Source of the DNA: Chania multitudinisentens RB-25
Lineage (GTDB): Bacteria > Pseudomonadota > Gammaproteobacteria > Enterobacterales > Enterobacteriaceae
Reading direction: 5' to 3'
Length of the DNA: 64,000 nucleotides
Assembly: GCF_000520015.2 (NCBI RefSeq)
Contig: NZ_CP007044.2
Location: 682,001-746,000 of the forward strand
Shown: one piece after another, positions 33,503 through 41,841 of the stretch
Position numbering within the stretch: the stretch's first letter is position 1
How the letters are laid out: the number at the start of each line of letters is the position of its first letter
Notes under the pieces: generated by a model
Told to the model about the DNA's origin: nothing
Database searches by the model: none
What the model saw: only the letters and a program-made list of their open reading frames with translations
Translations under genes and position numbers: made by a program

Positions 33503-34696
33503 ATGTTACGCGTGTTATTCCTGTTTCTGGTGCTGATCGCCAGCGTCGTAGTAGGGCCGATGCTGGCAGGCCATCAAGGCTATGTGTTGATTCAGACTGA
33601 CAACTACAACATTGAAACCAGCGTTACCGGTCTGGTGATCATCGTGATCCTGCTGTTCCTGGTGCTGTTTGTGATCGAATGGCTCCTGCGCCGCATTTTC
33701 CACACCGGAGCCCGCACCCGTGGCTGGTTCATTGGCCGCAAACGCAACCGGGCGCGCAAGCAAACCAAGGCCGCACTGATCAAACTGGCGGAAGGTGATT
33801 ACAAGCAGGTAGAAAAACTGCTGACACGCAATGCCGATCATGCGGAACAACCGGTAGTGAACTATCTGCTGGCTGCTGAAGCGGCGCAACAGCGTGGTGA
33901 TAATTTCAGAACCCATCAATATCTGGAACGTGCAGCTGAAGCTGCCGACACCGATCAGCTACCGGTAGATATTACCCGTGTGCGCATTCAACTGGCGCAG
34001 GGCGAAGCCCACGCCGCACGTCATGGTGTTGATCGATTGCTGAATCAAGCGCCGCGTCACCCAGAAGTGCTGCGGCTGGCGGAACAGGCTTACCTGCAAA
34101 CCGGGGCTTACGCCTCGTTGCTGGACATTCTGCCATCCATGAACAAAATCAATTTGCACACCGAAGATGAACTTCAAGCACTGCAACAACGGGCTTATAT
34201 CGGCCTGATGAACCAGGCAATGGCAGATGAAGGGAGCGACGGGCTGAAACGCTGGTGGAAAGATCAAAACCGCAAAACGCGTCATGAAACCCCGCTGCAA
34301 ATTGCCATGGTGGAACATCTTATTGAATGTGATGATCATGAATTGGCGCAGGAGATCGTGCTCAGCAGCCTGAAACGCCAGTACGATGAACGTCTGATAT
34401 TACTGATCCCACGCATCAAGTCCGGTAACCCGGAACAGCTGGAAAAAGCGTTACGTCAGCAGATTAAACAACATGGGGCAACCCCGTTGCTAAGCAGTAC
34501 GCTGGGCCAATTGTTAATGAGACACGGTGAATGGCAACAAGCCAGCGATGCGTTCCAGGAAGCGCTGAAACAACGCCCCGATGCCTATGATTATGCCTGG
34601 CAGGCAGATGCACTGGAGAAACTACACCGCGGTGATGAAGCTGCGCAGATGCGCCGTGAAGGGCTGATGCTCACGCTGAAGCAAAACGGCGAGTAA
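33503..34696 (+). CDS. hemY: HemY, TPR-containing membrane protein
   Basis: HemY (397 residues) has two membrane spans near the N-terminus (about 3-21 and 40-62) with GPMLAGHQGYVLIQ between them, then a cytoplasmic helical tetratricopeptide-like domain (from about 95). The C-terminal TPR-like repeats include LLSSTLGQLLMRHGEWQQASDAFQEAL. In gamma-proteobacteria this protein is part of the hem operon but is not the protoporphyrinogen oxidase also called HemY; its role is undefined. A strong terminator follows. Confidence 0.94.
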   Translation: MLRVLFLFLVLIASVVVGPMLAGHQGYVLIQTDNYNIETSVTGLVIIVILLFLVLFVIEWLLRRIFHTGARTRGWFIGRKRNRARKQTKAALIKLAEGDYKQVEKLLTRNADHAEQPVVNYLLAAEAAQQRGDNFRTHQYLERAAEAADTDQLPVDITRVRIQLAQGEAHAARHGVDRLLNQAPRHPEVLRLAEQAYLQTGAYASLLDILPSMNKINLHTEDELQALQQRAYIGLMNQAMADEGSDGLKRWWKDQNRKTRHETPLQIAMVEHLIECDDHELAQEIVLSSLKRQYDERLILLIPRIKSGNPEQLEKALRQQIKQHGATPLLSSTLGQLLMRHGEWQQASDAFQEALKQRPDAYDYAWQADALEKLHRGDEAAQMRREGLMLTLKQNGE

Positions 34697-34714
34697 GTTC
34701 TCTGCCACACCATT

Positions 34715-34748
34715 AAAACGCGGCCACTGTATTTGGTCGCGTTTTTTT
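34715..34748 (+). terminator. Terminator of the hemCDXY operon
   Basis: AACGCGGCC (34717-34725) and GGTCGCGTT (34735-34743) form a 9-bp stem with one G-U pair, followed by a run of seven T up to 34748. Confidence 0.85.
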
Positions 34749-34805
34749 CGGCTGAACATCCCCCGTCTTTAAATATTTATCTCGGTCACATAAAAGGATA
34801 GGGGC

Positions 34806-35020
34806 AAAAAAAAACACTTGCCATATTGGCAAGTGTATTAAAAAAGCAATCAGGTCTAGAACAACAGGGGAGGTGCCTCACTCAACGTTATGCCCGAAGT
34901 GTGATGAAGCCATCGCTTTCATCGTTCTGGTGGACAATAGGCACCCTAAAATTGGCTCTGCATCATTCCTGGGTTTATGAGGCCGTAAGGCGAACATAAG
35001 ATAATAGAATGAGCATCTAC
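34806..35020 (-). ncRNA. glmZ: Small RNA GlmZ
   Basis: The minus strand from 35020 begins GTAGATGCTCATTC and reads almost like E. coli GlmZ. Shared blocks are TCTTATGTTCGCCTTA, CCTCATAAAC, AGGAATGATGCAGAGCC, then ACGTTGAGTGA and the target-binding stretch TTGTTCTAGACCTG. It ends in a perfect 10-bp hairpin (34814-34836) followed by at least eight T. Its location beside hemY is the same as in E. coli. GlmZ pairs with glmS mRNA and activates glucosamine-6-phosphate synthase; RapZ and RNase E inactivate it, and GlmY protects it. The 215-nt length agrees with the E. coli RNA (about 207 nt). Confidence 0.92.
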
Positions 35021-35031
35021 GAGTTAGATAT

Positions 35032-35048
35032 TGCACTTCGCGTGCCAA
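35032..35048 (-). promoter_or_regulatory. Sigma-54 promoter of glmZ
   Basis: TTGGCACGCGAAGTGCA on the minus strand matches the -24/-12 consensus at all fixed positions but one (G for T before GCA). The GC at 35034-35033 is 13 bases before the 5' end at 35020. Yersinia-type genomes use sigma-54 for both GlmY and GlmZ, whereas E. coli glmZ uses sigma-70. Confidence 0.82.
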
Positions 35049-35163
35049 CTCATGCCATAAAAAATAAAAAAACGTATTACTTTGAATTTAAAAGCTTTAT
35101 ATCGCATTCCATCATCATCACATACTCAAGTCTTCATTGGCCCCTTCAGCGATTCTCCCAACC

Positions 35164-35276
35164 TGTCGCTTTAACACGACGACATAATGATAATTGATTT
35201 TTACTTATTAAAATCAAATAATTAAATGTCTCAAGCTGGCGACAACAGCACTGGCAGTTGTCGTCGAAAAACAACA
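35164..35276. promoter_or_regulatory. GlrR activator sites and IHF site upstream of glmZ
   Basis: TGTC-N10-GACA, the GlrR (YfhA) recognition pattern, is perfect at 35227-35244. It occurs with one mismatch at 35164-35181 (ending GACG) and at 35259-35276 (ending AACA). A perfect IHF consensus, AATCAAATAATTA, lies at 35212-35224. Enhancer sites 140-250 bases upstream plus IHF bending is the expected layout for a sigma-54 promoter. Confidence 0.72.
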
Positions 35277-35358
35277 TAGCCAAGCACGGCCTTGTAATAA
35301 GGGGAACCGCAAATAAAACGACAGCAGAGGGGAAAGAAAATTGAATGATGGCAAGCAG

Positions 35359-35438
35359 AAACCCGTTCAGTAATAAACGGTTTTCTCTAAAATTGGCTGG
35401 TGAAAGAAGATAACTCGCTTCCCTTGGCTCAAACCTCC
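35359..35438 (-). repeat. Degenerate copy of the proM 3' end and terminator
   Basis: Read on the minus strand, GGAGGTTTGAG ... CACCAGCCAATTTTAGAG, followed by a hairpin AAACCGTTTATTACTGAACGGGTTT-like structure, resembles the 3' end of proM plus its terminator at 35548-35610 (GGAGGTTCGA ... GCCGACCAATTTTAAG). It contains an extra block of about 15 bases. It cannot fold as a tRNA. Nothing else is seen between 35281 and 35547. Confidence 0.4.
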
Positions 35439-35547
35439 TTCGAAGGTTATTTCGCGCATCCTGCGTTCCCCCTTACGGGCCAACACGAAAGCGTTGTGCA
35501 AAACTGTCCCTAACAGTTTTGTCTCATCCTTTTTGAGCTTTGGACGT

Positions 35548-35574
35548 AAAAAAACCCGCTTTAAAAGCGGGTTT
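35548..35574 (-). terminator. Terminator of the argX-hisR-leuT-proM operon
   Basis: On the minus strand AAACCCGCTT (35574-35565) pairs with AAGCGGGTTT (35561-35552), a perfect 10-bp stem with a 3-base loop, followed by TTTT. Confidence 0.85.
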
Positions 35575-35582
35575 CTTAAAAT

Positions 35583-35659
35583 TGGTCGGCGAGAGAGGAT
35601 TCGAACCTCCGACCCACTGGTCCCAAACCAGTTGCGCTACCAAGCTGCGCTACTCGCCG
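35583..35659 (-). tRNA. proM: tRNA-Pro (anticodon TGG)
   Basis: This is a 77-nt tRNA with encoded CCA. The minus strand runs from CGGCGAGTAGCGCAGC to CTCGCCGACCA. The anticodon loop CTGGTTTGGGACCAG has anticodon TGG, and the T loop is GGTTCGAATCC. It is the last tRNA of the four-gene operon. Confidence 0.96.
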
Positions 35660-35734
35660 ATTTATTACTGCTGATGCTACTAAACTTTAAAGCTTATGTC
35701 TATGTAAATATTAAAATTTATCAGACATTTTGTG

Positions 35735-35821
35735 TGGTGCGAAGAGAGGGACTTGAACCCTCACGTCCGTAAGAACACTAACACCTGAAGCTAGCGCGTC
35801 TACCAATTCCGCCACCTTCGC
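35735..35821 (-). tRNA. leuT: tRNA-Leu (anticodon CAG)
   Basis: This is an 87-nt class II tRNA with a long variable arm (GTTCTTACGGAC) and encoded CCA. The anticodon loop GCTTCAGGTG has anticodon CAG. The acceptor is GCGAAGG/CTTCGC. It equals E. coli leuT in position and nearly in sequence. Confidence 0.96.
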
Positions 35822-35868
35822 ACGGTCACAAAACAGCTTTTGATTCTTTACTTTACACAAATGTAAAG

Positions 35869-35945
35869 TGGGGTGGCTAATGGGACTCGAACCCACGACA
35901 ACTGGAATCACAATCCAGGGCTCTACCAACTGAGCTATAGCCACC
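35869..35945 (-). tRNA. hisR: tRNA-His (anticodon GTG)
   Basis: This is a 77-nt tRNA with the extra 5' G of histidine tRNAs paired to the discriminator C, and encoded CCA. The anticodon loop CTGGATTGTGATTCCAG has anticodon GTG. It is the second gene of the operon. Confidence 0.96.
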
Positions 35946-35998
35946 ATTATAACTTCACGCGGTAATCATACCACCGCAGCTCCTGCGCACAAACTTAA

Positions 35999-36075
<77 letters not shown>

Positions 36076-36096
36076 GTAGCGCCGTTGCGGGTGGGG

Positions 36097-36125
36097 ATAC
36101 TACGGATTTAAACCGATCCTGTCTA
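36097..36125 (-). promoter_or_regulatory. Promoter of the argX tRNA operon
   Basis: TAGACA (36125-36120), a 17-base spacer and TAGTAT (36102-36097) on the minus strand are followed by a GC-rich discriminator (CCCCACCCGC), typical of stringently controlled stable-RNA promoters. The 204-bp gap to wecG shows no gene. Confidence 0.75.
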
Positions 36126-36279
36126 GTGCTTTTTAGCAGAAATGTTGTGTTTGATTACGCTTTGCTCACTCCCACACAAGAAAGCCCCTTCCGTAACCTT
36201 TCTTCAACGGTTATCGCTGACTTTCCATACGCTTTTCAGGCTGATGCTGTGTTTTACCTCTTGGCAAAAGAGATAAAAA

Positions 36280-37020
36280 TTACATTTTGCCGGTATAGTA
36301 GTAACCGACAAATTTTAGCAACTTGAGCTGGCGGCCAATACGGCTCGGCTGGCTGAGCAGGCGGTAGAGCCACTCCAGACCAAGCTTTTGCCAAATCTTC
36401 GGGGCACGCTTCACATGGCCAGTAAACACGTCATAAGTGCCCCCTACGCCCATATACAGCGCTTGCGGATATACCTTACGGCAATCACGCATCAAGATTT
36501 CCTGCTTTGGCGAGCCCATTGCTACCGTCACGATAGCGGCCCCACAGGCACGAATGCGTTCAAACAACGCTTCACGCTGTTCAGGCGTGAAGTAACCATC
36601 CTGACTACCGACCAGATTCACATTCCACTGGTCACGCAGTTTCTGCTCCGTCTCTGCCAATATCGCAGGTTTACCACCTATCAGAAACACCGGTGTTCCT
36701 TCCTGCCCAGCCCGCTGCATCAAAGCTTCCCACAGATCGGCCCCAGCCACGCGGGAAACCTCTGCTCCGGGATATTTACGGCGGATTGAACGCACCATGC
36801 TGATACCATCGGCGTACTTATACTCGGCCTCATCCAACAAAGCATGTAGCGCGGGATCGGTTTCCGCTTTAAGGATTTTCTCTGCGTTCATCGCGACCAA
36901 CGTGCCTTGCTTTACCTGACCCCCCTCAAACAGAAAATCCATGCATTGTGCCATGTCACGGAACCCCCACAGGCTGAAACCACGTAGCTCATACTTGGGA
37001 ATCGAAATGTTTACTTCCAT
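36280..37020 (-). CDS. wecG: UDP-N-acetyl-D-mannosaminuronic acid transferase (lipid II ECA synthesis)
   Basis: WecG (246 residues, GT26 family) adds ManNAcA to undecaprenyl-PP-GlcNAc, the second step of ECA repeat synthesis. Landmarks are TLVAMNAEKIL, YADGISMVRSIRRKYP, RVAGADLWE, LVGSQDGYFTPEQREAL and VAMGSPKQEILMRD, with the basic C-terminal tail that helps it bind the membrane. Its start lies 32 bases inside the end of wzyE. It is the last gene of the ECA operon here; the gene that follows it in E. coli (yifK) is absent between it and argX. Confidence 0.95.
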   Translation of the reverse strand: MEVNISIPKYELRGFSLWGFRDMAQCMDFLFEGGQVKQGTLVAMNAEKILKAETDPALHALLDEAEYKYADGISMVRSIRRKYPGAEVSRVAGADLWEALMQRAGQEGTPVFLIGGKPAILAETEQKLRDQWNVNLVGSQDGYFTPEQREALFERIRACGAAIVTVAMGSPKQEILMRDCRKVYPQALYMGVGGTYDVFTGHVKRAPKIWQKLGLEWLYRLLSQPSRIGRQLKLLKFVGYYYTGKM

Positions 37021-38380
37021 TTGTTATTACCTTTACAGAGGGCATCAGCGCACATTTACGCACGATCCGTGCTTTGATAAGCCCGGAGGTATCAAACAGC
37101 CAGTACAGCAACTTAGCCAAGATCAGGCAAATGCCAAAAATGATACAGAAGAACACGACTCGTGAAACAAAGGAATCCATACCTTCACGTGCCAACACGA
37201 TGATATTGAACACCGCACCAAAACAAAACCCCTGTAAAATAGCCGCTTTAAAACGGTTCTGCTCGCTTTTACCCATTTCATACAGCCAGTCGAACCACTT
37301 GATGATCAAACCCACCACAATGGCACCCAGCGGGATAAACAGCACCCCGCCCATCACCACCAACGAACCAATCAGCGTAGGGGAGATCGCCAGCCCGGAA
37401 TGGTTATTCAATACTTCCCAGGTAAAATAGTTGGCAGTATTCAGCACCAGATCTGGCCGCCCTGGCCACAGCCAAGCCGGGATAAATACATAAAAATCAC
37501 GCATGATCGGAGCCAAACCTTGGAAATCGATCTTGTCGTAATTTTGCAATAATAACGCCAAGTTTTCCCACGGCGAGAAAGTATCGCGCGTCAGATACAA
37601 GAAAGTGTAGAACGCCTCAGGGCCACTGACATCCAGGCTGTAGCGTTTCAACGCCAGCCAGAACATACCAACAATGCCAAGCACTCCTGCCGCCACCAGC
37701 ATCCATAGCGAAATCCAACCACGTACAATGCCGATAAACAGGAACAGCGAGAACGCAATGATGATATTGGCGCGGGTTCCCCCCACGATCACATAAGTCA
37801 GGATGCCAAAAGCCACCGTCGCCACCAGGAAAAAGAACCAGGCGCGTACATCCTGCTTGAGAAAATAGACCACCAGCATCGCCGGGATAAAGAAGTAGAA
37901 AAAGCGTTTGAATGCGACTCCAGACACATCGCTGGAGAAAATCTGGCTGTAGGAGTTCAGCTTGAACAACAGGAAACCGTTCTGCATAAAGAAAATGCCT
38001 ACGGTCCCCATCGCCACCAACGCCAACAATATCCAGGTGAAATGGGTTTCCACCCGGTTCATGGTAAATATCGGCTTAGATTGCTGGCTGCTACGTTTAC
38101 GCAGCCGAGTTTTGTAGCTGACATAATAGATAGCGTAGAAACAGGTGGCAGAGAGAATGGCATACAGCAAGAATTCAGCAGGCACCACCTCAACATCAAA
38201 CCGGAATGCCAGCAGGCAGGTCAACGGGAAACCGAAGTAAAACGTCAGCAGATAGAGCAGGGAAAAGAACACGTTAAAATTAAAACGAACCCGCCGGAAT
38301 TCCTGATAGGTCAGCGTGAGCACAAACAGCGCTCCAATCAGATAGACAACAAGCAATCCACCAAACTGAGCCAGCGTCAT
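36989..38380 (-). CDS. wzyE: ECA polymerase WzyE
   Basis: WzyE joins ECA trisaccharide repeats in the periplasm. The 463 residues make about eleven membrane spans with large periplasmic loops (for example PIMRDFYVFIPAWLWPGRPD). The start MTLAQFGGLLVVYL at 38380 overlaps the wecF stop by four bases (ATGA); a longer frame lies inside wecF. The last 10 codons overlap wecG. The C-terminus (KCALMPSVKVITNGS) is not obviously conserved, and the long overlap suggests a slightly extended end. Confidence 0.93.
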   Translation of the reverse strand: MTLAQFGGLLVVYLIGALFVLTLTYQEFRRVRFNFNVFFSLLYLLTFYFGFPLTCLLAFRFDVEVVPAEFLLYAILSATCFYAIYYVSYKTRLRKRSSQQSKPIFTMNRVETHFTWILLALVAMGTVGIFFMQNGFLLFKLNSYSQIFSSDVSGVAFKRFFYFFIPAMLVVYFLKQDVRAWFFFLVATVAFGILTYVIVGGTRANIIIAFSLFLFIGIVRGWISLWMLVAAGVLGIVGMFWLALKRYSLDVSGPEAFYTFLYLTRDTFSPWENLALLLQNYDKIDFQGLAPIMRDFYVFIPAWLWPGRPDLVLNTANYFTWEVLNNHSGLAISPTLIGSLVVMGGVLFIPLGAIVVGLIIKWFDWLYEMGKSEQNRFKAAILQGFCFGAVFNIIVLAREGMDSFVSRVVFFCIIFGICLILAKLLYWLFDTSGLIKARIVRKCALMPSVKVITNGSKHFDSQV

Positions 38381-39462
38381 GGATTCTCCCCCACAGCCAA
38401 CGCCAAGGCGTGTTGCCAACCATCTACATAATTCGGATTAAAGAAGGTGATCGAACCTTTGTCCACCAACGCCAACTGCCGCTGTGACTCGCGAACAATG
38501 GCTTCATCCAGCGTATCACCATAAAACAGCACCGGCAGGCGTTGCTCTGCCAAATCCTGCCAGAAGGGATTTTTACGGCTGAGTACAAACGGCACGCCGA
38601 ACTGTATCAACAAGCACAAAGTGCCAATACCCTGCTGCCGATCAAAAATAAAGTAGCCGAGATCGCACTCACGCAAAATATTCAGGTAATCATCAAACGC
38701 CACTTGCTGCGTCAGCAATTGCAGGTTGTGTTCACCGAACAGCGCCAGCCCGGTAGCACGTACCTGCTCAATATAAACGTCGTTATTGGCGGGATACCCC
38801 ATCGGCACAATCACCCGTACATCGCGACCGAACTGCTGATGAATCGCCTGTAACGCCTCTCTATGCCGATTAGTACGATCCCCAGAGTTCCCTACCAGAA
38901 TGGTCAATGGCCCAGCGCTGTTTTTCTGCACTTCAATGCCAGTCAGTTGAGGGTCCATACGCGTCGGGAAGTATAACAGCGAAGCAGGAACGCGTGCATG
39001 ACGTTGCTGGTAATGGATCAGATCGCCACGCGTAGCAAACGCATGACCAACCCGTCCCTGCGCTATGCGGCGCAAAATGTAAAACAAGCGGAATTTCCAA
39101 CTGGTGGCGTTTTCGTACAAATCAGCCCCCCAGATATGCCAACTCACCTGATTAGCCCGGATTTTACCGCTCAGTAACGCCAGCCACAGCGCCGCATTAA
39201 ACTGGCCGTGCAGAAAAAAACGGGTCTGCCGATCGGCCTGCGCACAAGCAATCACCGCATCAGCCAGGCTTTTCTTGCCCGGAAAAATTTCTATTTTCAA
39301 CGCAGGAAATGGACCCAACGCCGCAGCATCCTTGGCCGCCACCATAAAATGGCACACCTGTTCAGAGGGCAAACGCTCTGCCAACACGTCATTGAAGAAG
39401 CGCAGCACCGTATGATTATGATGCGGGATATCAGATCCCAATACGTGAATCAGTCTGGTCAT
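38377..39462 (-). CDS. wecF: TDP-Fuc4NAc:lipid II transferase WecF
   Basis: WecF (361 residues, GT56 family) adds the third ECA sugar, Fuc4NAc, to lipid II on the cytoplasmic face. Signatures are IHVLGSDIPHHNHTVLRFFNDVL, FPGKKSLADAV, FFLHGQFNAALWLALLSG, WHIWGADLYE, TILVGNSGDRTNRH and CDLGYFIFDRQQGIGTLCLLIQ. It overlaps wzxE upstream and wzyE downstream by four bases each, so the set is tightly coupled. Confidence 0.95.
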   Translation of the reverse strand: MTRLIHVLGSDIPHHNHTVLRFFNDVLAERLPSEQVCHFMVAAKDAAALGPFPALKIEIFPGKKSLADAVIACAQADRQTRFFLHGQFNAALWLALLSGKIRANQVSWHIWGADLYENATSWKFRLFYILRRIAQGRVGHAFATRGDLIHYQQRHARVPASLLYFPTRMDPQLTGIEVQKNSAGPLTILVGNSGDRTNRHREALQAIHQQFGRDVRVIVPMGYPANNDVYIEQVRATGLALFGEHNLQLLTQQVAFDDYLNILRECDLGYFIFDRQQGIGTLCLLIQFGVPFVLSRKNPFWQDLAEQRLPVLFYGDTLDEAIVRESQRQLALVDKGSITFFNPNYVDGWQHALALAVGENP

Positions 39463-40709
39463 ACTCGTCTACGATAAAGAATGAATACGCCGCTACAGAG
39501 CGCGAAATACACAATATAGGTTGCCATATAAGCCTGTGCAGCACCCAGCGCGCCATGCTGCGGGATCAGCCAGTGAGAAAACAGCGTCAGCAAAGCAAAC
39601 TGGCTAACCTCCGTCAAAATATAAAAACGCAACGATGCTTTGGCAATCACCAAATAGCCGAAAACATAAGCACCAACTTTCAGCACATCGCCAACCAATT
39701 GCCAGGCAAACAGATCGCGCATTGCGACAAATTTTTCAGAAAACAGCAACCAGATAGCAAAATCGCGCAGCAACCACACGGTAAAACTGGCCGCCGCCAC
39801 GGCGGGTAAAACAAACTTCAATGAACGCACAATCTCCTGCGAGATCGCGCTTTTTTCTTTCAGGCGTGACAGCGTTGGCAGCAAATAAACGGTAAACGAT
39901 GCGGTAATAAATTGCAGATAAGCATCAGAGATACTGCTCACCCCTTGCCAAATACCCACTTCATCCCAGCTATAATACGCCGCCAGCAGGTTACGCATCA
40001 TCACATAGGCAACCGGCAGAGTTACAGAGGTGATCAGCGCCATGATGGTAAACTTGCCCAAGTGGCTGGCCAGTGCTTTATCCCACGCCAGCGCCAAATA
40101 GCGCAATGGCAGCATCTTGCGCCGCCACAGCAGAAAACCGGCAGGCAACACCACCAACGCAGGCACCAGCGCCAGGCCGATCAACGCCCCTGCATAGCCA
40201 CCCAGCTTAAAGCACAACGTATAGACCACCACGCCGATCAGGCTGCCGCCGATCACCGCCGCCGCATTGCCCATGGCGTCACGGTAGCCTTTCAAAATAG
40301 CCAGGAACAGGTTGGCGTAAGCGATGCCCATTTGGATAAACGCCACTGCCTGCACCACGTTTACATAATCGGCATGGCCGAACAGCCCACGGCTGATCGG
40401 TTCTGCGGCAAACAGGAATACCAACGCCAACAGAGTCGAGAAGCCCAACACCATGCTGGAAGCCGTACCCACCGCCATGCGTAGCCGCTGTGGGTCCTGA
40501 TGATACTCAGCAACATATTTGGTGACGCCGTTAAAAATTCCGGCACCAGACAGCACACCCAGCACGGTAATCAACTGACGGAAATTACCCGCCTGCCCGA
40601 CACCACTGGGGCCAAAAGCCACCGCCAACATTTTGATTACCAGCAGCCCCACGCCAATTTTTATCAGCGTGGAACCGGCGGTCCAAATTGATGCTTTTGC
40701 CAGCGACAT
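39459..40709 (-). CDS. wzxE: ECA lipid III flippase WzxE
   Basis: WzxE (416 residues, MOP/MATE-like polysaccharide flippase) moves undecaprenyl-PP trisaccharide across the inner membrane. It has about twelve spans. The N-terminus SLAKASIWTAGSTLIKIGVGLLVIKMLA and the segment VGQAGNFRQLITVLGVLSGAGIFNGVTKYVAEY are characteristic. It starts one base before the wecE stop region (gap of one base) and overlaps wecF by four bases. Confidence 0.95.
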   Translation of the reverse strand: MSLAKASIWTAGSTLIKIGVGLLVIKMLAVAFGPSGVGQAGNFRQLITVLGVLSGAGIFNGVTKYVAEYHQDPQRLRMAVGTASSMVLGFSTLLALVFLFAAEPISRGLFGHADYVNVVQAVAFIQMGIAYANLFLAILKGYRDAMGNAAAVIGGSLIGVVVYTLCFKLGGYAGALIGLALVPALVVLPAGFLLWRRKMLPLRYLALAWDKALASHLGKFTIMALITSVTLPVAYVMMRNLLAAYYSWDEVGIWQGVSSISDAYLQFITASFTVYLLPTLSRLKEKSAISQEIVRSLKFVLPAVAAASFTVWLLRDFAIWLLFSEKFVAMRDLFAWQLVGDVLKVGAYVFGYLVIAKASLRFYILTEVSQFALLTLFSHWLIPQHGALGAAQAYMATYIVYFALCSGVFILYRRRV

Positions 40710-40710
40710 A

Positions 40711-41841
40711 TCAGGCCAAGCAGCTCAGAATGGTCGTGATTACCGTACGCTGATTGACATCTGACATGTTGTAGAACAACGGCAAACGCACCAGGCGCTC
40801 ACTTTCCTTGCTGGTAAAACGGTCTTCTCCAGCAAAACGACCAAACTTCTCACCGGCTGGGCAAACATGCAGCGGGATGTAGTGGAATACCGTCATAATT
40901 TCAGCTTCTTTCAGGTAATCGATAAACGCTGTGCGATCCTGAACATCCTTCAGCTTGATATAGAACATATGCGCATTATGCACGCAGTCAGCCGGGATAA
41001 CCGGCAGGTTGATACGGCCCGCATCAGCCAAAGGTTTGAAGGCATCGTAGTAGTTCTGCCACAGCTTCAGGCGACGCTGGTTGATCTGTTCTGCTGCTTC
41101 CAGTTGCGCCCACAGATAAGCCGCTTGCAGATCAGACATCAGATAGCTGGAACCGATATCACGCCAGGTATACTTATCAACCTGACCACGGAAAAATTGG
41201 CTGCGATTGGTGCCTTTCTCGCGAATCACTTCGGCACGATCAATCAGCGCCGGATCGTTAATCAGCGTTGCGCCACCTTCACCACCAGCGGTGTAATTCT
41301 TGGTTTCATGAAAGCTGAAACAGCCGATGTGGCCGATAGTTCCCAACGCTTTTCCTTTGTAAGTTGACATGACGCCCTGCGCTGCATCTTCAACCACAAA
41401 CAGATTGTATTTTTTCGCCAGCGCCATGATGGTGTCCATCTCACAGGCCACGCCAGCATAGTGTACCGGCACGATAGCGCGGGTTTTGTCGGTAATCGCC
41501 GCTTCGATTTTCGTTTCATCAATATTCATGGTATCTGGGCGCACATCGACAAATGCCACCACCGCACCACGCAAGACAAAGGCGTTGGCGGTAGAAACAA
41601 AGGTGAAACTCGGCATGATCACTTCATCACCCGGCTGGATATCCAACAGGATGGCCGCCATTTCCAATGAAGCGGTGCAAGACGGTGTTAGCAGCACTTT
41701 CGGGCTACCGAAATGCTGCTCCATCCATTGTTGGCAACGGCGCGTGAAACCGCCATCACCACAGAGTTTGCCGCTGTCCAGGGCAGCCTGCATGTAATCA
41801 AGTTCGGTGCCAACAACCGGTGGAACGTTAAATGGGATCAT
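40711..41841 (-). CDS. wecE: dTDP-4-amino-4,6-dideoxygalactose transaminase
   Basis: WecE converts dTDP-4-keto-6-deoxyglucose to dTDP-4-amino-4,6-dideoxygalactose for Fuc4NAc. It is a 376-residue PLP enzyme of the DegT/DnrJ/EryC1 family. The PLP lysine is Lys181 in FSFHETKNYTAGGEGG, and EDAAQGVMS near 151-159 holds the cofactor ring. TPSCTASLEMAAIL and SFTFVSTANAFVLRG are typical. It overlaps wecD by 14 bases. Confidence 0.96.
   Translation of the reverse strand: MIPFNVPPVVGTELDYMQAALDSGKLCGDGGFTRRCQQWMEQHFGSPKVLLTPSCTASLEMAAILLDIQPGDEVIMPSFTFVSTANAFVLRGAVVAFVDVRPDTMNIDETKIEAAITDKTRAIVPVHYAGVACEMDTIMALAKKYNLFVVEDAAQGVMSTYKGKALGTIGHIGCFSFHETKNYTAGGEGGATLINDPALIDRAEVIREKGTNRSQFFRGQVDKYTWRDIGSSYLMSDLQAAYLWAQLEAAEQINQRRLKLWQNYYDAFKPLADAGRINLPVIPADCVHNAHMFYIKLKDVQDRTAFIDYLKEAEIMTVFHYIPLHVCPAGEKFGRFAGEDRFTSKESERLVRLPLFYNMSDVNQRTVITTILSCLA

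Noticed and set aside
35009..35197. A plus-strand ORF of 62 codons upstream of glmZ
   Set aside because: It covers the glmZ promoter and 5' end, has no ribosome site and low-complexity AT-rich sequence.
35494..35772. A 92-codon plus-strand ORF
   Set aside because: It runs through the tRNA-Pro and tRNA-Leu genes on the opposite strand; the frame is accidental.
36989..37020. Frameshift between wzyE and wecG because of their 32-base overlap
   Set aside because: Both proteins are complete with family-like starts and ends; overlap alone is no sign of damage.
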